A stretch of 64,000 bases of DNA, from the NCBI GenBank assembly GCA_964437505.1, contig CAYTGU010000006.1, positions 16,881-80,880 of the forward strand, given 5' to 3'. Positions 41,948 to 50,779 of this stretch are shown here, piece by piece. The translations under genes and the position numbers were made by a program. The notes below the pieces were generated by a model. It did not search any database and had not been told where the DNA came from. It was given only the letters and a program-made list of their open reading frames with translations. The stretch is from JAHJDO01 sp964437505 (lineage in GTDB: Bacteria > JAHJDO01). Numbering within the stretch: the stretch's first letter is position 1; the number at the start of each line of letters is the position of its first letter.

Positions 41948-42942
41948 TGACTTTTAGAAATCCATGGGTTTTAACATTCTTGCTACTGCTTATCCCTTTT
42001 GTTATTTACACAAAAAGAAAAGTTAAGTCTCCCGGTTTCAGATTTTCATCAGGGAATTTCCTGCATGGTCTTGGAAGCTCCGCTAAATTAAAGCTGGCGC
42101 AGAATCTTATTCTTCTGAGAGCAGCAGCGATTTTCTTTGTGATAATTGCATTGGCAAGACCCCAGTCGCCTATAGAAGAATCCAAAATTCAAACCGAGGG
42201 AATTGATATTGTTTTAGCCGTTGACTGCTCAACCAGTATGCTTGCAGAAGATTTCAAACTAAATGGGAAAAGACAGAATAGGCTTGAAGCGGTAAAGGAT
42301 GTAGTAAAAAACTTTATTGAAGGACGGCAGAATGACAGGATTGCCCTTATTGCGTTTGCTGGGAAAGCGTATGCTGTTTGTCCCTTGACGCTTGATTACA
42401 GCTGGCTGCTTCAGAATCTAAAAAGAGTAGAAACAGGCATGATTAAGGACGGCACAGCTATTGGTTCCGGTTTGGCCTCATCCTTAAACAGGCTCAAAGA
42501 CACAGAGGCCAAAAGCAAAATAGTCATCCTGCTTACTGACGGCAGGAATAACGCAGGAAAAATATCCCCTTTAACCGCTTCAGAAGCGGCTAAGGCTTTA
42601 AAGATAAAGGTATATACAATTGGCGCTGGCACAAAGGGGCTTGCTCCGTATCCCATGAAGGATTTTTATGGGAATACGGTCTATCGTAACGTAAAAATTG
42701 ATATTGATGAGGATACTCTTCGCAAAATTGCTGAAGAGACAAAAGCTAAATACTTTAGGGCTACAGATACAAAGAGTTTGAGAAGCATATACAAGGAAAT
42801 AGATAAACTAGAGAAAACCCCAATGGAGGAAAAGGGATATCTGGAATACAATGAGCTGTTTTTAAAATTTTTAATTCTGGGAATGATTTTTCTTTTTCTA
42901 GAGATTATATTAGGAAATACCATCTTAAGGAAAATGCCGTGA
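41947..42942 (+). CDS. batA: BatA: membrane-anchored VWA protein
   Basis: 331 residues. Two membrane segments near the N terminus (~10-25, ~55-75), a VWA domain (~85-280) with the MIDAS motif VLAVDCSTSMLAEDF, and a C-terminal helix (~300-325). Overlaps batB by 4 bases. BatA and BatB are similar to each other, typical of the Bat (Bacteroides aerotolerance) set. The VWA domain faces the periplasm; the cargo is unknown. Confidence 0.9.
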   Translation: MTFRNPWVLTFLLLLIPFVIYTKRKVKSPGFRFSSGNFLHGLGSSAKLKLAQNLILLRAAAIFFVIIALARPQSPIEESKIQTEGIDIVLAVDCSTSMLAEDFKLNGKRQNRLEAVKDVVKNFIEGRQNDRIALIAFAGKAYAVCPLTLDYSWLLQNLKRVETGMIKDGTAIGSGLASSLNRLKDTEAKSKIVILLTDGRNNAGKISPLTASEAAKALKIKVYTIGAGTKGLAPYPMKDFYGNTVYRNVKIDIDEDTLRKIAEETKAKYFRATDTKSLRSIYKEIDKLEKTPMEEKGYLEYNELFLKFLILGMIFLFLEIILGNTILRKMP

Positions 42943-43949
42943 TAAGGTTTGCTCAGTTAAATTTAGTTTATCTTTTGTGGTTGGTTCCCATATTAGCACT
43001 ATTCTATATCTGGAGTTTCAGGAAGCATAGAAAAATTCTTCGGCGTTTTGCGGAGGAGTCGCTTCTGAATGAGTTAACTCTGTCTCTGGATATGAGAAAG
43101 AGGAGATTTAAAACAGTGCTCATCATTACAGCGGTATTACTCGGTCTTTTTTCTCTAATGAGACCGCAGTGGGGTTTCCACTGGGAAAAGGTAAAAAGGA
43201 AAGGGATTGATATATTAATAGCCATAGATACCTCAAAAAGTATGCTGGCTGATGATGTAAAGCCCAACAGACTTGAGCGCTCAAAATTAGCAGTAAAGGA
43301 TATGATTAAAAAGCTTAACGGCGATAGAATCGGCTTAGTAGCTTTTGCAGGAGACGCATTTCTTCAATGTCCTTTAACGGTTGACTACAGTGGTTTTATG
43401 CTTTCTCTCGACAGCCTTGCCACAGATACGATACAAAAAGGCGGAACATCTATATCATCTGCGATAATGGAAGCTATAAAGGTTTATAAAAAAGAACAGA
43501 AAAAATATAAGATTCTGGTGCTTATAACAGATGGCGAAGATCATACAGGAGATCCTGTAAAGATGGCAAAGGATGCAAAAAAAGAAGGCGTAAAGATATT
43601 CTGTATCGGAATAGGTACTAAAGAAGGAGAGCTTATTCCCGTTACAAATAAAGACGGAGGAAAGAATTTTCTCAAAGACAAGGCAGGCAATGCAGTCAAA
43701 ACACGTTTAGATGAGCCCACTCTTCAAAAAATCGCTTTGGATACAGGAGGATGTTATGTGCGAAGCAGTGGGGCGGATTTCGGGCTGGATTTGATCTATG
43801 AGCAGAAACTGTCAAAAATAAAGAAAAAAGAATTCAAAGAAAAAATGATCCGCCGTTTTGAAGAAAGATTTCAAATCCCTCTTGCAATATGTTTACTGCT
43901 GTTATTATTAGAGCCTTTTATAAGTGAGAGAAAAAAGAGAAGAATATAA
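42939..43949 (+). CDS. batB: BatB: second membrane-anchored VWA protein
   Basis: 336 residues. Same architecture as BatA: N-terminal helices (~5-22, ~55-72), VWA domain with LIAIDTSKSMLADDV (MIDAS), a C-terminal helix ending in SERKKRRI. The VWA has ITDGEDHTGDPVKMA near 195. Coupled to batA by a 4-base overlap and to batC by 2 bases. Confidence 0.9.
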   Translation: MIRFAQLNLVYLLWLVPILALFYIWSFRKHRKILRRFAEESLLNELTLSLDMRKRRFKTVLIITAVLLGLFSLMRPQWGFHWEKVKRKGIDILIAIDTSKSMLADDVKPNRLERSKLAVKDMIKKLNGDRIGLVAFAGDAFLQCPLTVDYSGFMLSLDSLATDTIQKGGTSISSAIMEAIKVYKKEQKKYKILVLITDGEDHTGDPVKMAKDAKKEGVKIFCIGIGTKEGELIPVTNKDGGKNFLKDKAGNAVKTRLDEPTLQKIALDTGGCYVRSSGADFGLDLIYEQKLSKIKKKEFKEKMIRRFEERFQIPLAICLLLLLLEPFISERKKRRI

Positions 43950-43951
43950 AA

Positions 43952-44809
43952 ATGAAAAACACAAAACAGGTTAGTAAATTTGTTATTTACAATTTATTAC
44001 TTGTTGCTGTTTTCTTACCACTGTTCACTTGCTCTGCCTTTGCGGAGAGCAGTGCAGGTGTAGTGAAAAAGGCTAATAAGCTGTATAAAAACAAAAAATA
44101 CGACGAGGCGTTAAAGGAATACGACAGGGCATTAACAAAATCTCCGGATTCTGCAGTTGTGAATTTCGATATAGGCGCAGCTCAGTATAAAAAAGGTGAT
44201 TTTGAGAAGGCGCTTGGCTCCTTTACAAAAGCATTAATATCAGAAGACGGGAAACTTGAATCTAAGACAAATTACAATATTGGAAACAGTAAATATAAAC
44301 AGGGGGTACTTAAGGAAAATACCGATCTGTCTTCTGCTATAAGTTTATTAAAAGACTCGCTTGCCTATTATAAGAGAGTGATAGAACTGGATGAAAAGAA
44401 TAAGGATGCTAAATTCAATCATAGATTTGTGGAAAAGAAACTAAAAGAATTGTTGGATAAACAGAAAAAACAGCAAAAACAAGACGATAAAGAAGATAAA
44501 GAGAAAAACCAGAAGGATAAGCAAGAACAGCAAAAGCAGAATAAGCAGCAATCCGAAAATAAAAAGCAAAAGAGCAAAGAAGAAAAAGAGTCTGGTTCTA
44601 ATAATGAGAAAAGAAAGCAAGAACAAACAGGAAAGGAACAGAAACAGGGCAGTGAATCTCAAAAACAAAAAGCTGAAAAGTCTAAAGAAATGTCTGAGAA
44701 GGAAGCAAAGATGCTTTTAGAGGGGTACAGGCATGAAGAGGAATTAAAAGATAAACTCAAAAAAATAAAACAACAGGGTCATTATCCTGAAGTGTTAAAG
44801 GACTGGTGA
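43952..44809 (+). CDS. batC: BatC: periplasmic TPR protein with charged C-terminal tail
   Basis: 285 residues. Signal peptide (~1-31, ending SAFAES), TPR repeats (~35-165: ANKLYKNKKYDEALKEYDRA, NFDIGAAQYKKGDFEKAL), then a lysine/glutamine/glutamate-rich low-complexity tail (~168-265), typical of BatC. TPR domains bind partners, presumably BatA/BatB. Stop shared with the batD start (TGATG). Confidence 0.88.
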   Translation: MKNTKQVSKFVIYNLLLVAVFLPLFTCSAFAESSAGVVKKANKLYKNKKYDEALKEYDRALTKSPDSAVVNFDIGAAQYKKGDFEKALGSFTKALISEDGKLESKTNYNIGNSKYKQGVLKENTDLSSAISLLKDSLAYYKRVIELDEKNKDAKFNHRFVEKKLKELLDKQKKQQKQDDKEDKEKNQKDKQEQQKQNKQQSENKKQKSKEEKESGSNNEKRKQEQTGKEQKQGSESQKQKAEKSKEMSEKEAKMLLEGYRHEEELKDKLKKIKQQGHYPEVLKDW

Positions 44810-46638
44810 TGGAACAGAGAACAGAGAACAGATCACAGATCACAAGTCTTAAATTAAGGGCTAATTTGCTTTTTGTTTTTTTGTCTGTCGTCTATTGTCT
44901 ATCGTCTGTTATCTGCTTTGCAAAGGATATAAGATTTGAAGCTTCTGTTGACAGAAACAAGGTTTCTTTGGGCAGCGCTATCACTCTCAATCTTACTTTT
45001 TACGGCACTCGGGGTATGTCTGCGCCAAAACTTCCTAAAATAGATGGATTTCAATCCCGATATAAAGGACCTTCAACAAGAATGTCGATGGTCAACGGAA
45101 AGGTTTCCAGTTCGATAACACATATATATACGCTTATTCCTATGCGTGTCGGAAAATTCAGAATTGGTCCTTTATCGTTCAAATATAAGAAAAAGTCTTA
45201 TACTTCGAAAGAGATAACTATTGAGGTTGTAGAGAGCGATGTTAATGAGCCTGAGGGGACGCAGTCCCTTTCCAGAAAAGCATCTTTGGGCGATAATGTT
45301 TTTTTAAAGATGTATGTTCCGAAGCAGGATGTATATTTAAACCAGATTGTTCCCTTAACCATAAAACTGTATGTCACGAGACTTACACTAAGAGATATAG
45401 AATATCCGGTATTTTCGCATAACGGCTTCTCAGTAGACAAGTTTGCCAAGCCGGCGCAATACAGGGAAATTTTAAACGGCAAGGAATATGAGGTAATAGA
45501 ATTCAAAACAAATATTTTCGGGATAAGGACAGCTAAACTGGCGTTAGGACCTGCGCAGCTTAAATGCAATCTACTTGTTAATCGGAGAAGACAGAGAAAC
45601 TATTCTATGTTTGATAGCTTTTTTGGAGAGAGAGAGATTTATCCTCTGAGTTTAAAGTCTAAGGAGATCCAAATAACGGTCAATGATCTTCCTGAAGAGG
45701 GGAAGCCTGAAGGTTTCAGCGGAGCTGTTGGAGACTTTACGTTTGATTTAAAAGCTGAGCCAAAAGAAGTTAATGTCGGGGATCCGATCACACTGAAGAT
45801 GGTTATAAAAGGCAGAGGCAATTTCGCGACAGTAACCTGCCCAAAACTTGACTCTAACCAGCACTTCAAGATTTATGATCCTGAAGTAAAACAAGAAGAT
45901 GGAGTAAAAACATTTGAGCAGATATTAATGCCTGATACAGATACTGTAAAAGAAATCCCCGAAATTACATTCAGCTGTTTTGACACAGAAAGAAAGGCTT
46001 ACCGCACAATATCAAAAGGGCCTGTTCCAATAAAAGTAACAAAATCTAAGAAGGAAGATGGGTTAAGAATAGTAGAGTCTTCTCAAACTGCTCTGAGGTA
46101 TGTTAAAAGGGAAACATTAGGCAGAGATATTGTATATATTAAGGATGAACCTGGTAAACTGATAAGAAAACAGACGTATCTTTACAAAAACAGGACGTTT
46201 TTGGCCGTTCAGATACTGCCGTTTATTATATTTATATTGCTGTCTGTTATTCACAAACGAACTGAAAAATTGAGAACAGATCTGCGATATGCTCGGAATT
46301 TGCGCGCATACAAAAAGGCGAAACGCGGAATTAAGAAAGCAAAGCATCTTCTTAGCAGTGAAAAGACACAGGAATTTTATGATTGCATATTAAAAACATT
46401 AAAGGAATATCTGGGGAATAAACTGCATATTACCCATGGTGGAATAACCTCGGATATTGTTGACGGAGTTTTAAGACATAAAGCAATAAATAAAGAGGTA
46501 TTAAAAACTTTGGATGATATTTTTAAGGAGTGCGATATTACAAGATACGCTCTTTTGGAACGCAGCAGTAAAGAAACGAATAGCCTCTTTTGGAAAGTCA
46601 AAAAAGTTATTAAGCTTCTGGAGAAAGAAAGACTATGA
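44809..46638 (+). CDS. batD: BatD: large periplasmic protein, signal peptide built from repeats
   Basis: 609 residues from ATG 44809. The N-terminal ~45 residues are encoded by low-complexity repeat DNA (44813-44846 forward, 44881-44917 in the reverse sense) giving FLSVVYCLSSVICFAKD, which serves as the hydrophobic signal core. The mature part has repeated beta-sandwich (BatD/oxygen-tolerance) domains, e.g. ASVDRNKVSLGSAITLNLTF and AEPKEVNVGDPITLKMVIKG, one membrane helix (~468-485) and a cytoplasmic end like the DUF4381-like protein. GTG 44806 is an alternative start. Confidence 0.88.
   Translation: MEQRTENRSQITSLKLRANLLFVFLSVVYCLSSVICFAKDIRFEASVDRNKVSLGSAITLNLTFYGTRGMSAPKLPKIDGFQSRYKGPSTRMSMVNGKVSSSITHIYTLIPMRVGKFRIGPLSFKYKKKSYTSKEITIEVVESDVNEPEGTQSLSRKASLGDNVFLKMYVPKQDVYLNQIVPLTIKLYVTRLTLRDIEYPVFSHNGFSVDKFAKPAQYREILNGKEYEVIEFKTNIFGIRTAKLALGPAQLKCNLLVNRRRQRNYSMFDSFFGEREIYPLSLKSKEIQITVNDLPEEGKPEGFSGAVGDFTFDLKAEPKEVNVGDPITLKMVIKGRGNFATVTCPKLDSNQHFKIYDPEVKQEDGVKTFEQILMPDTDTVKEIPEITFSCFDTERKAYRTISKGPVPIKVTKSKKEDGLRIVESSQTALRYVKRETLGRDIVYIKDEPGKLIRKQTYLYKNRTFLAVQILPFIIFILLSVIHKRTEKLRTDLRYARNLRAYKKAKRGIKKAKHLLSSEKTQEFYDCILKTLKEYLGNKLHITHGGITSDIVDGVLRHKAINKEVLKTLDDIFKECDITRYALLERSSKETNSLFWKVKKVIKLLEKERL
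44813..44917. repeat. Inverted pair of GACAGA/GTCTGT-type low-complexity repeats
   Basis: The forward part is ACAGAGAACAGATCACAGATC-like units (44813-44846); the reverse part is GTCTGTCGTCTATTGTCTAT and on (44884-44917), the complement of the family at 4025 and 5066. The two parts flank ~35 unrelated bases, so an RNA stem is possible. All of it is coding, for the N terminus and signal peptide of BatD. Confidence 0.7.
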
Positions 46639-47429
46639 TACTCCTAAAGTGTAACAAACTATTGTATGTCCCGCTTTTTATTATCGGAATTTTTTATACG
46701 TCTTGCTCAATTCTGTCAGCAGAACAGAAAAACTCTCATAGCGAAAAATACATATTCTATAACGCAAATAATTTTTATAAACAAGTTGAATACGCTAAAG
46801 CTATTGAACAATATGAACAAATACTTGGAAGAGGAGCTGAAAGCGGTAATTTGTATTATAATCTGGCAAATTCTTATCTAAAAGAAGGCGCTTTAGGTAA
46901 GGCTATTTTGAATTATGAAAGAGCGAGAAAACTAATCCCCAGAGATAAGGATTTGGAGTCTAATTACCAGTATGCCAGCTCATTAATGACTAACAGTATC
47001 GCAGAACCCAAAATACCATGGTTTATAAAACTGGCTGATAAATTTTACGGACAATTTACTCTTAATGAAATAACTGTTCTTCTGAGTATAATCTGCGCGC
47101 TTATTTTTTTGATTCTGGCTATGAGAATTTTTTTCAGGGCTGACGGACTTAGAAAGTATTCACTGTTCTCGGTGTTTATTCTCATATTGTTTTTCATTGC
47201 AGGTTCTTTTTCGTTTCACGAAAGAGTATATTCTCTTGGCAAGGAAGCAATTGTTGTGGTAAAAAAGACAGAGACTAAATTTAGCCCATTTGACAGAGCA
47301 ACTACACACTTTACTCTTTATGAAGGAGCAAAGGTTTATGTTCTTCTGACAGAGGATGACTGGAACAAAATAAAACGTGCCGATAAAAAGATTGGATGGG
47401 TTAAGAAAACAAGTTTGGAGGTAATATAA
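46635..47429 (+). CDS. batE: BatE: TPR and SH3-like membrane protein
   Basis: 264 residues. Signal peptide or first helix with a possible lipobox (YTSCS, ~23-27), TPR repeats (~40-115: NANNFYKQVEYAKAIEQYEQIL, NLANSYLKEGALGKAILNYERA), two membrane helices (~140-160, ~172-190) and a C-terminal SH3-like domain (~200-264, ATTHFTLYEGAKVYVL, DDWNKIKRADKKIGWV). This is the BatE architecture. It closes the operon. Confidence 0.88.
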   Translation: MILLKCNKLLYVPLFIIGIFYTSCSILSAEQKNSHSEKYIFYNANNFYKQVEYAKAIEQYEQILGRGAESGNLYYNLANSYLKEGALGKAILNYERARKLIPRDKDLESNYQYASSLMTNSIAEPKIPWFIKLADKFYGQFTLNEITVLLSIICALIFLILAMRIFFRADGLRKYSLFSVFILILFFIAGSFSFHERVYSLGKEAIVVVKKTETKFSPFDRATTHFTLYEGAKVYVLLTEDDWNKIKRADKKIGWVKKTSLEVI

Positions 47430-47433
47430 ATAG

Positions 47434-47712
47434 ATGCAAAAAGCACGGTTGCATGTATGTTTTTCAGGGATGGTTCAGGGAGTAGGATTCAGGTTTACTG
47501 TAAGAAGAATTGCCGGGCAGTATGAAGTTACAGGTTTTGTTAAAAATCTTTTAAACGGAGATGTAGAGGTGGCGGCAGAAGGCGATAGGGAAGTCGTTGA
47601 AAGCTTTATTGATGCTATATGTAATAGTTCTCTTTGCGATTATATGAGAAATATAGAAAGAGAATGGGAGCCTGCTACAGAAGAATATAATGGGTTTGAA
47701 ATTAGATTTTAA
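47434..47712 (+). CDS. acyP: Acylphosphatase
   Basis: 92 residues. CFSGMVQGVGFRFTVRRIA carries the phosphate-binding loop with catalytic Arg, GFVKNLLNGDVEVAAEG the catalytic Asn. It hydrolyses carboxyl phosphates such as acetyl phosphate and bisphosphoglycerate. Located 4 bases after batE. Confidence 0.93.
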   Translation: MQKARLHVCFSGMVQGVGFRFTVRRIAGQYEVTGFVKNLLNGDVEVAAEGDREVVESFIDAICNSSLCDYMRNIEREWEPATEEYNGFEIRF

Positions 47713-47723
47713 AGAGGATTTAG

Positions 47724-48305
47724 GTGACTGATAATATATATTCACATAGAGCTGTGTTTTTAGATAGAGATGGAACAGTTAATACAGAGGTTGATTATCT
47801 AAACAGCATAAAAGATTTGAGGCTCATCAGGAACACTGCAAAGGCTATTCGATTTTTAAATCAGAATAAGATTAAAGTTATTATTGTTACCAATCAGTCA
47901 GGTATTAGCCGGGGTCTGTTCTCCATAGACGATTTAGATAATATGCATAATGAATTAAAGAGGAGACTGCGCAGGAAGGGCGCTTATATAGACGCAATAT
48001 ATTATTGCCCGCATCATCCTGATGATGAATGCTCTTGTAGAAAACCTAAGAAAGGAATGTTTAAACTGGCTGCAAAGGATTTTGATTTAAAACTCAATAA
48101 ATGTTACATTATAGGAGATAAATTAACAGATATTAAAGCTGCCCATAATATATTTGCAAAGGGCATACTGGTAAAAACAGGTTATGGAGGAACAGAAGTG
48201 AACAGGATAGAAAAAGAGGGTATTACCCCTGAACATATTGCAGATGATCTGTATGATGCAGTAAAATGGATAATAAAGAATATAAGCAGAGGGAAAAATG
48301 AGTGA
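47724..48305 (+). CDS. gmhB: D-glycero-D-manno-heptose-1,7-bisphosphate 7-phosphatase
   Basis: 193 residues from GTG 47724 behind AGAGGA. HAD phosphatase: AVFLDRDGTVNTEVDYL (nucleophile Asp), VIIVTNQSGISRGLF, the zinc loop CPHHPDDECSCRKPKKGMF and IIGDKLTDIKAAHNI. It removes the 7-phosphate in ADP-heptose synthesis for LPS core. The two hldE activities follow; it overlaps the kinase by 8 bases. Confidence 0.93.
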   Translation: MTDNIYSHRAVFLDRDGTVNTEVDYLNSIKDLRLIRNTAKAIRFLNQNKIKVIIVTNQSGISRGLFSIDDLDNMHNELKRRLRRKGAYIDAIYYCPHHPDDECSCRKPKKGMFKLAAKDFDLKLNKCYIIGDKLTDIKAAHNIFAKGILVKTGYGGTEVNRIEKEGITPEHIADDLYDAVKWIIKNISRGKNE

Positions 48306-49290
48306 TTTAGCTGGTATTGCTAAAGATTTAAGCGGTAAAAAAGTACTTAGCATTGGAGATATGATATGTGATGAGTATATATACGGGGAAGTTTCACGCA
48401 TATCAAGGGAAGCTCCTGTGTTGATTTTAAAATTTGATTCAAACATATTCAGGGTCGGAGGAGCAGCAAATGCGATATCCAACCTAAAAGCATTAGGTGC
48501 AAGAGTCTATCCCGTTGGTGTGGTAGGCAAAGATAATGCTGGGGACGAGGTTATTTCCTTTCTCGGGAAAATGAGGGTGGATGTAGACGGGATTATTGTT
48601 GATAAAGACTGTTCAACAATTACAAAAACGCGGATTATGGCAGGTAGTTACCATACAGCAAAGCAGCAGGTTATACGAGTAGATAAAGAAAAGAACTTTC
48701 GCATAAATTCAATTAGTGAAACAAAGATGCTTACTTATCTTGATGAAGTGCTGGATACCATGGACGCTGTGCTTATTTCAGATTACGGATACGGGACTGT
48801 TTCAAAAGCTGTGTATTCTGCAATATCTAAATATGCAAGAGAGAAGAAACTTGTTCTGGTTGTTGATTCTAGGTATGGGTTGCTTAACTATAAGAATGCA
48901 ACAGCAGTGACCCCGAATGAGACAGAAGTTGAAGATATTTTTCATTGCAGTATTAATGGAGAAAAATCCCTGTGCAGCATAGCAGAGAGGCTTAAGTCTG
49001 AGATAAAGTGCGAGAATGCTATCATAACGCGAGGTAGTAAAGGTATGATGTTATTGGATAAACGTAATAAAAGCACATTTATACCAATACATGGAACTAC
49101 AGACGTGGTTGATGTTACCGGGGCAGGGGATACGGTTTCTGCTGTAGTAACTCTGGCTCTTTCAGCAGGAGCAAGCGCAGTTGAGGCTGCAAGACTGGCA
49201 AATTATGCCGGCAGTATTGTCGTTATGAAAACAGGCGCAGCTACAGCCACACAAAAAGAGTTGGTGGATGTTGTAATAAAAAAGTCATGA
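48298..49290 (+). CDS. hldA: D-glycero-beta-D-manno-heptose-7-phosphate kinase (RfaE domain I)
   Basis: 330 residues, PfkB-type: KVLSIGDMICDEYIYGEV start, FRVGGAANAISNLKALGARV, and VDVTGAGDTVSAVVTLALS with the catalytic Asp. In E. coli this is the N-terminal half of HldE; here it is a separate protein with the adenylyltransferase as the next gene (4-base overlap). Phosphorylates heptose-7-phosphate at C1. Confidence 0.92.
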   Translation: MSDLAGIAKDLSGKKVLSIGDMICDEYIYGEVSRISREAPVLILKFDSNIFRVGGAANAISNLKALGARVYPVGVVGKDNAGDEVISFLGKMRVDVDGIIVDKDCSTITKTRIMAGSYHTAKQQVIRVDKEKNFRINSISETKMLTYLDEVLDTMDAVLISDYGYGTVSKAVYSAISKYAREKKLVLVVDSRYGLLNYKNATAVTPNETEVEDIFHCSINGEKSLCSIAERLKSEIKCENAIITRGSKGMMLLDKRNKSTFIPIHGTTDVVDVTGAGDTVSAVVTLALSAGASAVEAARLANYAGSIVVMKTGAATATQKELVDVVIKKS

Positions 49291-49757
49291 AAGTTTGCGA
49301 ACTAGCTAAACTCCCCAATCTGATAGAAAAACTTAAAAAAGATAAAAAAAAAATAGTTTTTGCAAACGGCTGCTTTGACGTTCTTCACGTAGGTCATATC
49401 AGATATCTTGAAGGAGCAAAATCTTTAGGAGATATACTAATTGTGGGTATAAATAGTGATAAATCTGAATTGCAATTAAAAGGGACCGGAAGACCTGTTA
49501 TGCCTGGGGAAGACAGAATAGAGATTGTAGCAGCTTTAGAGTGCGTGAATTATGTAGTGCTTTTTTCAGATCCTACTGTAGAAAATTTGTTGAGAATTAT
49601 AAAACCGGCAATACATGCAAAAGGAACAGATTATACAGCTGAGACTGTTCCGGAACGGGATATTGTTCTTTCCTATGGGGGTCAGGTTGCAATAACCGGA
49701 GATAGAAAAGATCATTCAACAACCGATATAATATCAAAAATTCAACAACAGTTTTGA
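49287..49757 (+). CDS. hldC: D-glycero-beta-D-manno-heptose-1-phosphate adenylyltransferase (RfaE domain II)
   Basis: 156 residues. Cytidylyltransferase-like fold: VFANGCFDVLHVGHIRYLEGAKSLGD with HxGH, GINSDKSELQLKGTGRP, and a DHSTTDIISKIQ end. It makes ADP-heptose. Separate from the kinase, unlike HldE. Follows it with a 4-base overlap. Confidence 0.92.
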   Translation: MKVCELAKLPNLIEKLKKDKKKIVFANGCFDVLHVGHIRYLEGAKSLGDILIVGINSDKSELQLKGTGRPVMPGEDRIEIVAALECVNYVVLFSDPTVENLLRIIKPAIHAKGTDYTAETVPERDIVLSYGGQVAITGDRKDHSTTDIISKIQQQF

Positions 49758-49764
49758 CTATGAA

Positions 49765-50694
49765 ATGAATTCCTCCATTATAGTCCTTGTAGGACCTACG
49801 GGTATAGGTAAAAGTAAAGTTGCCATAACGCTTTCTACTTTCTTGCCTTCAGAAATTGTATCAGCCGATTCGATGCAGATATATAAATACATGAATATCG
49901 GAACGGCAAAACCGTCAAGAGAAGAGAGACGAGCAGTTACACATCACATGATAGATATTGTTTATCCTGATCAATATTTCAGTGCAGGGGAATATGCGAA
50001 AATTGCGAGAGATAAAATAAATAGAATTATTGAATCAGGCAAAACTCCAATACTTGTCGGAGGATCGGGTTTATATATAAGAGCTGTAATTGACGGTCTT
50101 TTCTCTGAACCTGTGGTCAAAGAAACTATTAAAAAAAAAGTAAGAACTCAGCTGGCTAATAATGGTTCTCATTATCTGCATGTAGAACTTAAAAAAGTTG
50201 ATCCTGTGTCTGCATCGAGGATTCATCCGAATGACTGGAGAAGAATAATCAGAGCTCTGGAAGTTTTTCTCTCAACAGGAGAGACTATTTCAAGTCTTCA
50301 GAGTAAAGCTAAGACAGACTCTATAGATTGCCAATATTGTACAATAGGTCTTAAGACGGAACGTAAGAATCTTTATAGGAGGATTGAGAGCAGAGTGGAT
50401 TCAATGTTTGAAAGAGGGCTTATGAGAGAGGTTAGGAATCTTATAAAAAGAGGATATAGCCAAGATCTTTTGCCTATGCAGAGTTTGGGATATAGAGAAG
50501 TTTTGGGATATATAAATAGACATTATAGTCTTGATGAAGCAAAAGCACTCATCAAGCGGAATACTCGCCATTTTGCGAAAAGACAGATGACCTGGTTCAA
50601 CAGGGATCCCAGAACTGAGTGGATAGAAACAAGTAATGTAGATAAAGAAGTTGATTTAATTTGTCATAAAATTCTCAAACTAGCAGGATTATGA
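49765..50694 (+). CDS. miaA: tRNA dimethylallyltransferase
   Basis: 309 residues. P-loop VGPTGIGKSKVAI, the SADSMQIYKYMNIGTAKPS motif, HHMIDIVYPDQYFSAGEYA, and PILVGGSGLYIRAVIDGLF. MiaA adds dimethylallyl to A37 of tRNAs reading UNN codons. Eight bases after hldC. The last gene of this run before a promoter at 50700. Confidence 0.94.
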   Translation: MNSSIIVLVGPTGIGKSKVAITLSTFLPSEIVSADSMQIYKYMNIGTAKPSREERRAVTHHMIDIVYPDQYFSAGEYAKIARDKINRIIESGKTPILVGGSGLYIRAVIDGLFSEPVVKETIKKKVRTQLANNGSHYLHVELKKVDPVSASRIHPNDWRRIIRALEVFLSTGETISSLQSKAKTDSIDCQYCTIGLKTERKNLYRRIESRVDSMFERGLMREVRNLIKRGYSQDLLPMQSLGYREVLGYINRHYSLDEAKALIKRNTRHFAKRQMTWFNRDPRTEWIETSNVDKEVDLICHKILKLAGL

Positions 50695-50699
50695 GAAAT

Positions 50700-50728
50700 T
50701 TGACACAGCACATAAAATTTAATATCAT
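50700..50728 (+). promoter_or_regulatory. Sigma-70-type promoter before the ADH synthase gene
   Basis: TTGACA (50700-50705), 17-base spacer, TATCAT (50723-50728). It lies after the miaA stop and 52 bases before the ATG of the ADH synthase gene, which itself has AAGGAG upstream. Confidence 0.65.
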
Positions 50729-50779
50729 ACCACTGATTTAGTAGTTTAATTATGGAGTCTGTATAAAGGAGACTGCAAT

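Noticed and set aside
44441..44668. Minus-strand leucine/phenylalanine-rich frame
   Set aside because: It is the shadow of the Lys/Gln/Glu-rich tail of BatC, with no ribosome site.
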